This document shows positions 1 through 8,239 of a DNA stretch of 64,000 nucleotides, piece after piece. Location of the stretch: contig JANQON010000003.1 of the NCBI GenBank assembly GCA_028289605.1, positions 333,305 through 397,304 of the forward strand. Reading direction: 5' to 3'. Made by a program: the position numbers and the translations under genes. Source of the DNA: Hyphococcus sp. GTDB lineage: Bacteria > Pseudomonadota > Alphaproteobacteria > Caulobacterales > Parvularculaceae. Under the pieces are notes generated by a model, which ran no database searches, was not told the DNA's origin, and saw only the letters and a program-made list of their open reading frames with translations. Each line of letters opens with the position of its first letter. Positions within the stretch are counted from its first letter, which is position 1.

Positions 1-108
1 CAGGCCGGCGGAATATTCTTTAATTGGCTTGCGTTGCTATGACGCTCCTTTTTGGGGTGAGCGTTGGCCAAGCCGATTTAGTCGGCTGGAGATGAGGCAA
101 AGATTTAA

Positions 109-137
109 GGCCCAGCAGAAATGCTGGGTCTTTTGTT
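109..137 (+). terminator. Possible rho-independent terminator
   Basis: A 7-bp stem (CCCAGCA at 111-117, TGCTGGG at 122-128) with a GAAA loop is followed by TCTTTTGTT. No plus-strand gene ending just upstream lies inside the window, so it may serve a gene to the left. It also lies just past the end of the minus-strand transposase remnant. Confidence 0.5.
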
Positions 138-141
138 GTGC

Positions 142-425
142 GCTTCGTTGCCAATATCCGGTTAAGTCAACGCTCAGCGTGGTTGCAGGCGCATTGCCTT
201 CAACGCGATTCACTTGGCAGCCATTTGCACGGCGGCGGTGATCTTCACGCCATGAGGCCTCTTGCGCATAGCGGAGAAGATACTGACCGCTAATCCAGTG
301 GTGACAGCCTTGCTCGGCGCGCCGCAGGCGAGAGAAGAATAACTTAGCTTGGTTTGTGCATGCGAAATCATATGGGAAGCCGACTTCGTCATTGACGCGG
401 CGAATCTCAAAACGGGCGTGCAGAA
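142..425 (-). pseudogene. IS1595-family transposase remnant (C-terminal part)
   Basis: The minus-strand frame running from 615 to 37 makes sense as protein only between about 425 and 142. There it carries ACTNQAKLFFSRLRR, then HHWISGQYLLRYAQEASWRE and a final GYWQR, which is the C-terminal signature I recognise from IS1595 (ISXO2-like) DDE transposases. The N-terminal zinc ribbon and first catalytic aspartates are absent; the 5' side is replaced by inverted repeats at 458-585. The piece cannot encode an active transposase. The family assignment rests on motif memory only. Confidence 0.7.
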
Positions 426-457
426 TGGTTTCTGAGCGCCCACAAAAGCTATGCTCA

Positions 458-495
458 TTAAGGGCTGTAAGCAGAACTCTGCTTACAGCCCTTAA
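458..495. repeat. Perfect 18-bp palindrome
   Basis: The arms at 458-475 and 478-495 are perfect reverse complements with only two bases (AC) between them. The arm contains AGGGCTGTAAGCAGA. It lies directly beside the transposase remnant and could be two abutted insertion-sequence ends; that origin is an inference. Confidence 0.8.
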
Positions 496-505
496 CCAGC
501 ATGTT

Positions 506-585
506 TTCCGCACGCTCATCAGGGTCAAGGGGCTAGCCCGCTTCGCGGCGGCGAAGCCGCCCTTGACCCTGATGAGCGTGCGGAA
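506..585. repeat. Perfect 25-bp inverted repeat
   Basis: The arms at 506-530 and 561-585 are perfect reverse complements. The 30-base spacer contains a second small hairpin (GCTTCG / CGAAGC). The right arm ends about 48 bases before the YcgN-like gene, so it would be part of that gene's upstream region. Confidence 0.85.
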
Positions 586-632
586 TACGCGGGGCCTCGC
601 GCTTCTCCCCAACACAGCGTAAGACTTCTCTC

Positions 633-1076
633 ATGACCGCCGCCAAACCCTTCTGGGAAACCAAATCCTTGAGCGAGATGACGCAGGAGGAATGGGAGTC
701 CCTGTGCGACGGCTGCGGGCGCTGTTGTCTTTATATTCTGCATAATGAGGAAACCGGCGACGTCTTTGAAACCGATGTCGCCTGCAAGCTGTTCGACGCG
801 CGCGCGCGCCGCTGCACCGATTATGAAAATCGCACCAAGCGCGTGCCCGACTGCGTGCGGCTCACTCCGCAAAACGCCAAATCTCTCAACTGGATGCCGG
901 AAACCTGCGCCTATCGCCGGCTCGCCAACGGGAAAGCGCTGCCCGACTGGCACCCGTTGATCACCGGCGATCCGAAAACCGTGGAACGCGCCGGCGTTGC
1001 GGTCCCGCCGGACCTGATCCCGGAAGATGAGATCGACGACGATTTATTGGAGAGCCGGATTACGAAGGCGCGGTAG
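633..1076 (+). CDS. YcgN-like cysteine-cluster protein (UPF0260)
   Basis: A 147-residue soluble protein matching the YcgN/UPF0260 family, which belongs to the broader CxxCxxCC (zinc- or iron-chelating) group. The cluster CDGCGRCC lies near residues 25-32, with further cysteines (VACKLFD, RRCTDY, PDCVRL, ETCAYR) in the conserved family pattern, and the WHPLITGDP stretch near residue 108 is typical. The length is normal. The family is widespread in proteobacteria without a settled function. It stands alone, with repeats on both sides. Confidence 0.88.
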   Translation: MTAAKPFWETKSLSEMTQEEWESLCDGCGRCCLYILHNEETGDVFETDVACKLFDARARRCTDYENRTKRVPDCVRLTPQNAKSLNWMPETCAYRRLANGKALPDWHPLITGDPKTVERAGVAVPPDLIPEDEIDDDLLESRITKAR

Positions 1077-1096
1077 GGGGTAGTTTTACTCTCTAG

Positions 1097-1183
1097 CCCG
1101 CTCATCCCGACGAAAGTCGGGACCTCGTGCAACAGGTTCTGAGTCTGCCGACGGAGGTTCCGACTTTCGTCGGGATGAGCGGG
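1097..1183. repeat. Palindromic element, CGCTCATCCCG family
   Basis: Outer arms CCGCTCATCCCGACGAAAGT and its near-perfect complement frame a short centre with AACAGGTTCTGAGTCTGCC. It is the first of about a dozen copies in the window, most of them in the GTA cluster. Confidence 0.8.
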
Positions 1184-1211
1184 AATAACAAAATTCATTT
1201 AATGCATCCGT

Positions 1212-1290
1212 GTCGTCCTCGGACTTGTTCCGAGGACCTCAAGCGGCGCGCGTTGTGGCCTGAGATCGTCGGAACAAGTCCGACGATGAC
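1212..1290. repeat. Palindromic element, CGTCCTCGGACTTGTTCC family
   Basis: A left hairpin (CCTCGGACTTG, TTCCGAGGACC) and a right hairpin (ATCGTCGGAACAAGTCCGAC) flank a short centre. A second copy lies at 3388-3466. It is adjacent to, but different in sequence from, the CGCTCATCCCG elements. Confidence 0.75.
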
Positions 1291-1302
1291 AATTGAGTCT
1301 CT

Positions 1303-1430
1303 CCGCTCATCCCGGCGCGCGCGCGAGGGCGCGCAGACTCTAGATTGGCCGCTTCGCGGTCGGGCCGGGACCTCGTGCAACAGGTTCTGAGTCTGCCGAC
1401 GGAGATCCCGGCCTTCGCCGGGATAAGCGG
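1303..1430. repeat. Palindromic element, CGCTCATCCCG family, long form
   Basis: The same outer arms as 1097-1183, but with an added GCGCGC-rich hairpin and a GACCGC/GCGGTC hairpin in the left half. The centre AACAGGTTCTGAGTCTGCC is shared with 1097-1183. With 1097-1290 it fills most of the 500-base gap before the GTA cluster. From 1431 to 1585 I see no repeat and no clear promoter. Confidence 0.75.
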
Positions 1431-1585
1431 AAGCATCTGAAGCCGCAAAAACCACCCCAAAAACCCCGCACCAAATACGGGAAAGGCGCCCCGTCGGCGC
1501 CCCAATAACCGTAAATTCTTTCATGAATCCCGCATTCGGTGCGTAGTTATGCTCCCCCCTTTTGGGTCGGCGTATGATGCCCGTC

Positions 1586-2026
1586 ATGACACAGACCCAT
1601 GCGCCATCCGAAGCCCTGGCAAAAGAACCGTACACGAATGAACGTGAGTGGGGCGCCCTCTGCGCCGACATCCGCGCGCTTGCGGCGCGACGGGCCGCCC
1701 GCATGCTCAGCGACGCCGGCGGCGACGACGTGGCCCATGACCGCGACGCCCGCGCGCTGCGCATGCTGATGGCGTCGGCGGAAATCGCCGCGCGCATGCA
1801 GCGGCAAGATGAAAAGGAACAGCGCCTGAATGACGAACAGCGAGGCCCCCAGCTCCACACCGACGCAGAACTCGAAATCCTGTTCCAGCGGGCCCGCGCC
1901 CGCGTCGACCGCCTCAGAAGCGGGCCCGGACTACACGGAGCGGGAGCTGACGCTGATTCTCGAAAAGATGATGGAGGAAGCGGCCGCGACGCAGACCGAA
2001 CAGATCTGGGGGATGCATGCTCTTAA
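1586..2026 (+). CDS. GTA g1, putative small terminase subunit
   Basis: A small helical protein of up to 146 residues at the position of the GTA DNA-recognition subunit, directly before the large terminase. It is rich in Arg, Ala and Asp, with long predicted helices (residues 20-45 and 60-110), as expected of a TerS; no enzyme motif is seen. The start is uncertain: ATG at 1577 and 1586 are both possible and neither has a strong ribosome site. After about position 1915 this frame stops looking like protein while the overlapping terminase frame begins to, so the true C-terminus is in doubt. Confidence 0.6.
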   Translation: MTQTHAPSEALAKEPYTNEREWGALCADIRALAARRAARMLSDAGGDDVAHDRDARALRMLMASAEIAARMQRQDEKEQRLNDEQRGPQLHTDAELEILFQRARARVDRLRSGPGLHGAGADADSRKDDGGSGRDADRTDLGDACS

Positions 2027-3233
2027 GCATCAACAACCGCCCGCGGGCGACTGGACGACCTGGCTCATTCTCGGCGGGCGCGGCTGCGGCAAGACCCGCG
2101 CCGGCGCGGAATGGATCCGCGGTCTCGTCAACAAGAGCGCCAATGACGATTGCAATCCGGCCGGCGCCGTCGCGCTGGTCGCTGAAACATACGCCGATGC
2201 GAGGGAAGTCATGATCGAGGGTCCCTCCGGCATCATCGCCTGCGCCGCCGCGCTGTCGCGGCCCGTTTACGAGGCCTCCCGCCGCCGCCTGGTCTGGCCC
2301 AACGGCGCAGTCGCCCATTGTTTTTCTGCGGAGGATCCGGACGGGATTCGCGGCTATCAGTTTACGGCCGCCTGGAGCGATGAGCTCGTCAAATGGCGGT
2401 ATGCGGAGGAAACCTGGTCGAACCTGCAGCTCGCCCTGCGCCTCGGCGCCCGCCCGCGCCAGATCGCGACAACGACGCCGCGCCCGATCGGGCTGATCAA
2501 GCGCCTGCTCGAAGCGCCGACAACATCGGTCACCCGCGCCACCAGCTACGACAACCGCGCCAACTTGTCCGAAGCGTTCTTTACCGAGATCGCGGCGATG
2601 TACGAAGGCACCGCCCTTGGCCGCCAGGAATTGCTCGGCGAGCTCATCGACGACACGCCGGGCGCCTTGTGGAACTGGGCGATGATCGAAGCGGCGCGGA
2701 TTTCGCACTATCCGCCCCTGTCGCGCATCGTCGTCGCCGTCGATCCCCCGGCGACGGCGGGCGAGGGCGCGGACGCTTGCGGCATCATCGTAGCTGGCGT
2801 CGACGCCTCCGGCGAAGCGTGCGAGCGCACCGCCTATGTGCTCGCCGACCGGACGGCGAAGCGGTTGTCGCCGCGGCAATGGGCCGAGCGCGCCGTCGCC
2901 GCGTTTCACGAATTCGAAGCCGACCGCATCGTCGTTGAACTGAACCAGGGCGGCGACATGGTCAAAGCCGTCATCGCCCAGGTCGATGCGGGCGCGCCGG
3001 TCAAAGGCGTATACGCAACCCGCGGCAAAACCCTGCGCGCCGAACCCGTCGCCGCCCTCTATGAGCGCACGCGCGTGCGCCATGTGGGCGCCTTTCCCGA
3101 TCTCGAAGAGGAAATGACCCGGTATTGCGGCGCCGGACCATCGCCGGATCGCCTCGACGCCCTCGTCTGGGCGCTGACCGATTTGATGATCCGACCGCGG
3201 GCCCCGCGCCCGGGCGTGACGCGGGTGGATTAG
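1968..3233 (+). CDS. GTA g2, large terminase subunit (packaging ATPase/nuclease)
   Basis: Motor that pumps host DNA into GTA heads and cuts it. The Walker A loop GGRGCGKT is near residues 36-43, preceded by the family sequence GDWTTWLILG. The Walker B region is AAWSDELVKW. The C-terminal RNase H-like nuclease shows acidic residues in VAVDPPA, VVELNQGG and SPDRLDALVWAL. Length (421 residues) fits GTA and HK97-type terminases. The open frame extends back to 1830, but its first part is the shadow of g1; the ATG pair at 1968/1971 is the best start, and 2013 is possible. Confidence 0.93.
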   Translation: MMEEAAATQTEQIWGMHALKHQQPPAGDWTTWLILGGRGCGKTRAGAEWIRGLVNKSANDDCNPAGAVALVAETYADAREVMIEGPSGIIACAAALSRPVYEASRRRLVWPNGAVAHCFSAEDPDGIRGYQFTAAWSDELVKWRYAEETWSNLQLALRLGARPRQIATTTPRPIGLIKRLLEAPTTSVTRATSYDNRANLSEAFFTEIAAMYEGTALGRQELLGELIDDTPGALWNWAMIEAARISHYPPLSRIVVAVDPPATAGEGADACGIIVAGVDASGEACERTAYVLADRTAKRLSPRQWAERAVAAFHEFEADRIVVELNQGGDMVKAVIAQVDAGAPVKGVYATRGKTLRAEPVAALYERTRVRHVGAFPDLEEEMTRYCGAGPSPDRLDALVWALTDLMIRPRAPRPGVTRVD

Positions 3234-3281
3234 GGAGGTGCGTGTGCTGATGTTTTGTAGTTCCGCTCAACTTTCTTTCTG

Positions 3282-3350
3282 CCCGCTCATCCCGGCCCGA
3301 CCGCGAAGCGGTCAAACTGTAATTCGCGCGCGAAAGCCGGGATCTCGGGC
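3282..3350. repeat. Palindromic element, CGCTCATCCCG family (partial)
   Basis: The left arm GCCCGCTCATCCCGG is followed by the GACCGCGAAGCGGTC hairpin and GCGCGCGAAAGCCGGGATCT. The matching right outer arm is missing, so this copy looks truncated. Confidence 0.65.
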
Positions 3351-3387
3351 GGCACAGCAATTTACGCATCGCAAAGAAACAAACGCT

Positions 3388-3466
3388 GTCGTCCTCGGAC
3401 TTGTTCCGAGGACCTTTGGCAACGAGTCCAGCGGCCTAAGATCGTCGGAACAAGTCCGACGATGAC
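3388..3466. repeat. Palindromic element, CGTCCTCGGACTTGTTCC family
   Basis: Second copy of the 1212-1290 element: both half-hairpins are identical and the centre differs. It ends 39 bases before the portal gene start. Confidence 0.75.
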
Positions 3467-3505
3467 AATCACTTCGTTCTACGATTGCGAGAAGAGTAAA
3501 AATTC

Positions 3506-4675
3506 ATGCCCTTAATCCCCAATTTCTTTCGCCGGGCCCCCGCTGCGAAGGCCTCCGCCGCCAAGGCGTTGATCGCGCTCCATCGCCTCGGCCAGCCGGC
3601 CTGGACGCCGCGGGATTACGCCGCGCTGGCCCGGGCCGGTTTTGAGAAAAACGTCATCGCCTATCGCTGCGTGCGGCTGGTTGCGGAGACGGCGGCGTCG
3701 GCGCCGCTGGAGATTGTCGAAGGGGGCGCGGCGATGGCCGATCATCCTCTGGCTGCGCTCATGGATACGCCGAACCCGGAACAATCGGGCGCGGCGCTGC
3801 TGGAAGACTTTTACGGGTTCCTGCAGACGGCGGGCAACGCCTATCTCGAAGCCGCGACGATCGACGCCGCCCCGCGGGAGCTTTACGTATTGCGCCCGGA
3901 CCGGGTGAAAGCGCGCCTCGGCGCCAATGGCTGGCCCGTGGCGTGGGACTATCGCGTTGGCGCCCGCAGCGTGACGTTCAAAAAGCCGGAAGAGGGGTTC
4001 TCCCCGATCCTGCATCTCAAGCTTTTTCATCCGACCAACGATCATTACGGGCTGTCGCCGCTGGAAGCCGCCGCCGCATCGGTCGATCTGCACAACGCGG
4101 CGGCGGCGTGGAACAAGGCGCTGCTCGACAATGCGGCGCGGCCTTCCGGCGCGCTTGTCTATCAGGGTCCGGAAGGGGCGGAGAACCTCACCGCGGAACA
4201 ATTCGAGCGGTTGAAGTCGGAGCTGGAAGACGCTTATCAGGGCGCGGCCCATGCCGGGCGCCCGCTGGTGCTCGACGGCGGGCTCGAATGGCGGTCCATG
4301 TCGCTGACCCCGGCGGATATGGACTTCATCGAAGCTAAGAACGCCGCCGCCCGTGAAATCGCGCTCGCTTTCGGCGTGCCGCCCATGCTGCTCGGTATAC
4401 CAGGCGATAATACGTATTCGAATTATCGCGAGGCCAATCTCGCCTTCTGGAAACAGACGGTCCTGCCGCTGGTGAAAAAAACCGCCGCCGCGATCACCGC
4501 CTGGATGCGCCCCGTTTTCCCGCGCGTGTCGGTCGTCTGCGAGACGGCGCGCATCGAAGCGCTGTCGGCGGAACGCGACGCCCTGTGGTCGCGGGTCTGC
4601 CGCGCCGACTTTTTAAGCGACGACGAAAAACGCAGCGCCCTCGGCCTCGCGTCCCGGGACGGGGAGGAGGCTTAG
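3506..4675 (+). CDS. GTA g3, portal protein (HK97-type)
   Basis: A 389-residue portal that forms the dodecameric DNA gate of the head. Typical HK97-family stretches are visible: VIAYRCVRLVAETAAS near residues 50-65, PLAALMDTPNPEQSG, the tail-side segment LKLFHPTNDHYGLSPLEAA, and GVPPMLLGIPGDNTYSNYRE near residues 290-312. Its length matches other GTA portals. The next gene's ATG follows the stop codon directly, so translation is probably coupled. Confidence 0.95.
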   Translation: MPLIPNFFRRAPAAKASAAKALIALHRLGQPAWTPRDYAALARAGFEKNVIAYRCVRLVAETAASAPLEIVEGGAAMADHPLAALMDTPNPEQSGAALLEDFYGFLQTAGNAYLEAATIDAAPRELYVLRPDRVKARLGANGWPVAWDYRVGARSVTFKKPEEGFSPILHLKLFHPTNDHYGLSPLEAAAASVDLHNAAAAWNKALLDNAARPSGALVYQGPEGAENLTAEQFERLKSELEDAYQGAAHAGRPLVLDGGLEWRSMSLTPADMDFIEAKNAAAREIALAFGVPPMLLGIPGDNTYSNYREANLAFWKQTVLPLVKKTAAAITAWMRPVFPRVSVVCETARIEALSAERDALWSRVCRADFLSDDEKRSALGLASRDGEEA

Positions 4676-4948
4676 ATGCACGCTGTCTCAGCCCCGCGCC
4701 CGCCGGAACGGCCCCAGGAACAGCGCATCACCGTCGCGCTTGGCTCCGCGCTCCTCGTTCAAACGGCGCTTGCGCTGATCTGGACCGGCGCCGCGTCGGA
4801 GCGGATCTCTCAGCTGGAGCGGCGCGCGGAAGCCAACGCCGTCGTCATCGAACGCACCGCGCGGCTGGAAGAACAGGTGGCTTTCATGACCAAGACGCTG
4901 ATGCGCATTGAGGACAAAATTGATCGCCAGGCGGAGGAAGGGGAGTGA
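4676..4948 (+). CDS. GTA small protein between portal and protease (g3.5-like)
   Basis: A 90-residue protein with one hydrophobic segment (VALGSALLVQTALALIW, near residues 19-35) followed by a charged helix likely to form a coiled coil (SERISQLERRAEANAVVIER). Proteins of this layout occupy the same slot in other alphaproteobacterial GTAs and have been annotated as GTA head-formation proteins. The ATG lies immediately after the portal stop codon. Function is inferred from position; the membrane-like helix suggests it acts during head assembly. Confidence 0.8.
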   Translation: MHAVSAPRPPERPQEQRITVALGSALLVQTALALIWTGAASERISQLERRAEANAVVIERTARLEEQVAFMTKTLMRIEDKIDRQAEEGE

Positions 4949-4967
4949 TGGTTGGCTTTTGTTATTT

Positions 4968-5041
4968 CCGCTCATCCCCGCGAAAGCGGGGACCCAGCAA
5001 AGCAAACCAAATGGATCCCCGCTTTCGCGGGGATGAGCGGG
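4968..5041. repeat. Palindromic element, CGCTCATCCCCG family (short form)
   Basis: Near-perfect hairpin arms of about 24 bases around a short AGCAAAGCAAACCAA centre. It ends 28 bases before the protease start. The arm sequence differs slightly from other copies (CCCCGCGAAAGCGGGG), but both arms change together. Confidence 0.8.
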
Positions 5042-5069
5042 TGTTGAATCATGGAGGGAAAAATCACCC

Positions 5070-5576
5070 ATGACCCACCCCCCGCTCACCGCCGAAATCG
5101 AAGGGTTCGCCGCCCGTTACGAAGAGCCCGACCGGGCCGGCGACGTTATCGCCCGCGGCGCCTTTCGCAAGACGCTTAAGAAAAGAACCGCGCCGGTGCG
5201 CATGCTCTATCAGCATGGCGTTGATGCGCCGATCGGCAAGTGGACCGATTTTCGCGACACTGCCGCCGGGCTTATTGCAACCGGCGAGTTAATCTTGTCG
5301 TCGCCGCGGGCCCGGGAAATCTATGCGCTGATAGAGGGCGGCGCTCTCGACGGATTGTCGATCGGCTACGAAACCGTGCGCGCGCGAAAAGGCCGCGCCG
5401 GCCGGCGCATCCTTGAAGCCGAATTGTGGGAGGTCTCGATTGTCACCTTCCCCATGGCGCCGAGGGCGCGCGTTACGCGCATCGGTTCGCCCTCGTCACC
5501 CCAAAAGCTTTCGCCGCCGGGCGCGCATCAGTTCGCGGGCGCCTTGCGGAACGCAGCATCCATTCTTTCAGCCTAA
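5070..5576 (+). CDS. GTA g4, prohead maturation protease (HK97-type)
   Basis: Serine protease that trims the capsid protein during head maturation (peptidase family U35/S78). The catalytic histidine lies in RMLYQHG near residue 50 and the serine in ALDGLSIGYE near residue 96; the fold-typical start GFAARYEEPDRAGDVIARGA is intact. At 168 residues it is short but complete. The capsid gene follows after 15 bases. Confidence 0.93.
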   Translation: MTHPPLTAEIEGFAARYEEPDRAGDVIARGAFRKTLKKRTAPVRMLYQHGVDAPIGKWTDFRDTAAGLIATGELILSSPRAREIYALIEGGALDGLSIGYETVRARKGRAGRRILEAELWEVSIVTFPMAPRARVTRIGSPSSPQKLSPPGAHQFAGALRNAASILSA

Positions 5577-5591
5577 GGAGTAAAAAAAGTT

Positions 5592-6833
5592 ATGCGTATC
5601 GAAACAAAAGCAGGCGAGGCGAGCGATGTTCGCAGCGCCATGCACGAATTCTTAAGCGTCTTTGAACAATTCAAGGACGCTAACGATCAGCGCCTGGCGG
5701 CGCTGGAGCAAAAACGCGGCGACGATGTTGTTCTTGGCGAACAGATCGAGCGTCTCAACCGGTCGCTTGACGAACAGCAAGCGAAAGTCGACGCCCTGGC
5801 CTTGAAATCGGCCCGCCCGCAATTGGGGCGAGATGCGTCCGACCGCCGCGACGAACGCCCGGATGAACGCAAAGCCGCGTTCCAGCGCTACATGCGCGCC
5901 GGCGACGGCGCCGCCGCGGCGCTGTTGGAGGAAAAAGCAGCCAATGTGGGGACTGACGCGGAAGGCGGCTACCTCGCGCCGGAACAGACAGAGCGCATTA
6001 TCACCGCGGCGGTGAAAGACATTTCGCCCATTCGCCAGATTGCGTCGGTGCGGGAAATCGGCGCCAATATCTATCGCAAGCCCGTGTCCAACGGCGACGC
6101 CGCCGTCGGCTGGGTCGGCGAAACCGGCGCGCGGGCCGAGACGACGGCGCCCACCATCACCGCGATCGATTTCCCGACTATGGAGCTATACGCCATGCCG
6201 GCGGCGAGCCAGACGCTGCTCGATGATGCGGTCGTTGACGTCGAACAGTGGCTCGCGGACGAAGTGCAGACCGAATTCGCCGTTCAGGAGTCCGCCGCTT
6301 TCGTCAATGGCGACGGCGTCAACCAACCCAAAGGGTTTCTCGACTACACGATCGCGGAGGAATCGGTGCGCGCCGCCGGCGAGGTCGGCTATGTCGCTAC
6401 CGGCGCCGCCGGCGCATTCCCCGCGTCCGATCCCTCCGACGTGTTGCTCGATCTTATCTATACGCCGAAACAGGCCTATCGCGCGAATGGCCGGTTCGTG
6501 TTGAACCGCTCCGTCCTCGGACAGTTGCGCAAGTTTAAGGACGCCGACGGCAACTATCTCTGGCAGCCGCCGGGTGAAGCGGCGGCGCCGGCGCGCCTTC
6601 TCGGTTATCCGGTGAGCGAGGCCGAAGACATGCCCGATGTGGCGGCGGATGCGCACGCCATCGCCTTCGGCGACTTTCGCCGCTTTTACCTCGTCGTCGA
6701 CCGGGTCGGCGTGCGCGTCCTGCGCGATCCCTATTCAGCCAAGCCCTTCGTCCTGTTCTACACGACAAAACGGGTCGGCGGCGGCGTTCAGGATTTTGAC
6801 GCGGTGAAGTTGCTGAAGTTTTCGGCGTCGTAG
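5592..6833 (+). CDS. GTA g5, major capsid protein (HK97 fold)
   Basis: A 413-residue HK97-type capsid precursor. Residues 1-90 form a charged, probably coiled-coil delta domain (FKDANDQRLAALEQK and following), which g4 removes. The mature shell domain begins near TDAEGGYLAPEQTERII and includes the E-loop region, the PTMELYAMPAASQTLLDDA helix and a C-terminal VGVRVLRDPYSAKPFVLFY strand. The ATG follows a GGAG ribosome site at a good distance. Expected to be the most abundant GTA protein. Confidence 0.95.
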   Translation: MRIETKAGEASDVRSAMHEFLSVFEQFKDANDQRLAALEQKRGDDVVLGEQIERLNRSLDEQQAKVDALALKSARPQLGRDASDRRDERPDERKAAFQRYMRAGDGAAAALLEEKAANVGTDAEGGYLAPEQTERIITAAVKDISPIRQIASVREIGANIYRKPVSNGDAAVGWVGETGARAETTAPTITAIDFPTMELYAMPAASQTLLDDAVVDVEQWLADEVQTEFAVQESAAFVNGDGVNQPKGFLDYTIAEESVRAAGEVGYVATGAAGAFPASDPSDVLLDLIYTPKQAYRANGRFVLNRSVLGQLRKFKDADGNYLWQPPGEAAAPARLLGYPVSEAEDMPDVAADAHAIAFGDFRRFYLVVDRVGVRVLRDPYSAKPFVLFYTTKRVGGGVQDFDAVKLLKFSAS

Positions 6834-6846
6834 TTTGATCCAACCA

Positions 6847-6920
6847 CCGCTCATTCCCGCGAAAGCGGGAATCCATTTTCCACCTCAATATGGATCCCCG
6901 CTTTCGCGGGGATGAGCGGG
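6847..6920. repeat. Palindromic element, CGCTCATTCCCG family (short form)
   Basis: Hairpin arms (CCGCTCATTCCCGCGAAAGC and complement) around TCCATTTTCCACCTCAATATGGA. It ends 28 bases before g6. The right arm has CCCCG where the left has TTCCC, so this copy is slightly mismatched. Confidence 0.8.
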
Positions 6921-6948
6921 AGATGACACGATTTACGAAGGACCACCC

Positions 6949-7494
6949 ATGCCCCTAACCCTGCTTTCCCCGCCGGCGGCGGAGCCGGTCGCGCTTCAGG
7001 ACCTGAAAGATCACCTGCGCGTTGACGGCGACGCCGAGGACGGGGTCATCGCCGCGGCGCTGGCGAGCGCGGTGCGCGCCATCGAAGCGCGGGCCGGGCT
7101 CGCCATAATGACGCAAGTATGGCGCCTAACACTCGACGCGGCGCCGGCGGAGACGTTGATCTTGCCGATCGCGCCGGTGACAAGCCTCGATGCAGTGACC
7201 GTATCCGGCGCGGCGGTCTCACTTTCCGCATACGAATTTGCACCTGGCGCGCCCGCTAAGCTGCGCCCCGCAGCGCCCTGGCCGGCGCCGGCGAATAGGA
7301 TCGGCGACGTCGTCATCGACTTCACCGCCGGTTTCGCCAGCGCCGACGACATCCCCGCGTCGCTTACGCAGGCGGTGAAGATGCTCGCCGCGCATTTTTA
7401 TGAGAACCGCGAAGGCGCGGTCGCGGCCCGGGTTTACTCCCTTCCCCGCGGCGTTGATGCGCTCATCGCCCCCTGGCGGGAGCTGCGGCTATGA
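6949..7494 (+). CDS. GTA g6, head-tail adaptor
   Basis: Connector protein that docks under the portal, of the phage gp6-like/phiE125 gp8 family. The family opening is clear: LLSPPAAEPVALQDLKDHLRVDG, then a helix with AIEARAGLAIMTQVWRLTLD, and the ending YSLPRGVDALIAPWRELRL. Length (181) is as expected. The last four bases overlap the start of g7 (ATGA), implying coupled translation. Confidence 0.92.
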   Translation: MPLTLLSPPAAEPVALQDLKDHLRVDGDAEDGVIAAALASAVRAIEARAGLAIMTQVWRLTLDAAPAETLILPIAPVTSLDAVTVSGAAVSLSAYEFAPGAPAKLRPAAPWPAPANRIGDVVIDFTAGFASADDIPASLTQAVKMLAAHFYENREGAVAARVYSLPRGVDALIAPWRELRL

Positions 7495-7808
7495 TCGGCG
7501 GCTTTCGCAACCGGATCGAGCTGCTCACTTTTTCCCGGACCGCCGACGATGCGGGCGGCGCCGGCATCGCCTGGCTGCCGGGGCCGGAGATCTGGGCCGA
7601 CGTCAGCCGCCTGACATCGACCCGCGATGTGACCGGCGACCGCGAGCGCCGCCTCAAACGCATCGCCGCGCGTATTCGGGTGCGCAGCGACATCGTCCTC
7701 GGCCAGCAGATCCGCTTTGACGCGGAGCGCTACGAGGTCGTCAGTATCGAGAGCGACGACGGTCGCGCCCGCCGGTTCACCCTCATCTGCGAGGAGGTCA
7801 GCTCATGA
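7491..7808 (+). CDS. GTA g7, head closure (stopper) protein
   Basis: A 105-residue protein of the phage head-closure (SPP1 gp16-like) family. It shows the usual FRNRIELLTFSRTADDAGG opening, the WADVSRLTSTRD strand, and RFDAERYEVVSIESDD near the C-terminus. It sits between the adaptor and the tail terminator and overlaps both by four bases. Confidence 0.9.
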   Translation: MIGGFRNRIELLTFSRTADDAGGAGIAWLPGPEIWADVSRLTSTRDVTGDRERRLKRIAARIRVRSDIVLGQQIRFDAERYEVVSIESDDGRARRFTLICEEVSS

Positions 7809-8212
7809 GCGACGCATCTTTGTCCCTGCAACGCGCAATCTACGCCCGCCTGAAAGATGACGCAGGCCTTCAAGCCCTGATTGGCGATCCGGCCCGGCTT
7901 TATGACGACCCGCCGCTGGCGGCGACGTTCCCTTACGTCACGTTGGGGGAAGCGCGAACAACCCCGCTCGACGGCGTTGAAGGCGCGCTCGCCCATGACG
8001 TCCGGCTTTATGCGTTTTCGGCCTATGCGGGGCGTTTTGAAGTGAAGAGCATGCTGGGCGCCCTCTACGACGCGCTGCACGACGCGGCGCTTGTCCTCAA
8101 TGGTCATACGCTCATCAGCATACGGTTTGTTTTCGCCGACGCGCTGCGCCGGGTGGACCGCGAGACTTATCAAGGTGTCGCGCGCTTTCGCGCGGTGACG
8201 GAGGCGGCGTGA
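7805..8212 (+). CDS. GTA g8, tail terminator (DUF3168)
   Basis: A 135-residue DUF3168 protein capping the head-proximal end of the tail. Family features: SLQRAIYARLKDDAGLQALI at the start, PYVTLGEARTTPLDG, and a ring-forming core ending with RVDRETYQGVARFRAVTE. Its ATGA overlap with g7 places it in one translational unit from g6 to g8. Confidence 0.92.
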   Translation: MSDASLSLQRAIYARLKDDAGLQALIGDPARLYDDPPLAATFPYVTLGEARTTPLDGVEGALAHDVRLYAFSAYAGRFEVKSMLGALYDALHDAALVLNGHTLISIRFVFADALRRVDRETYQGVARFRAVTEAA

Positions 8213-8239
8213 TGAGAAAGTGGGTGAATTTAGTATTTC

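Noticed and set aside
109..137. tRNA gene
   Set aside because: Only a single stem of 7 bp; no cloverleaf or CCA-adjacent acceptor stem. No tRNA was recognised elsewhere in the window.
1097..1430. CRISPR array
   Set aside because: Repeats are palindromic, unequal in length and not regularly spaced, and no cas genes are present.
1914..3083. Long minus-strand ORF of 389 residues opposite the terminase
   Set aside because: Low-complexity Arg/Ala/Gly text typical of antisense frames in high-GC DNA; the plus strand has clear terminase motifs.
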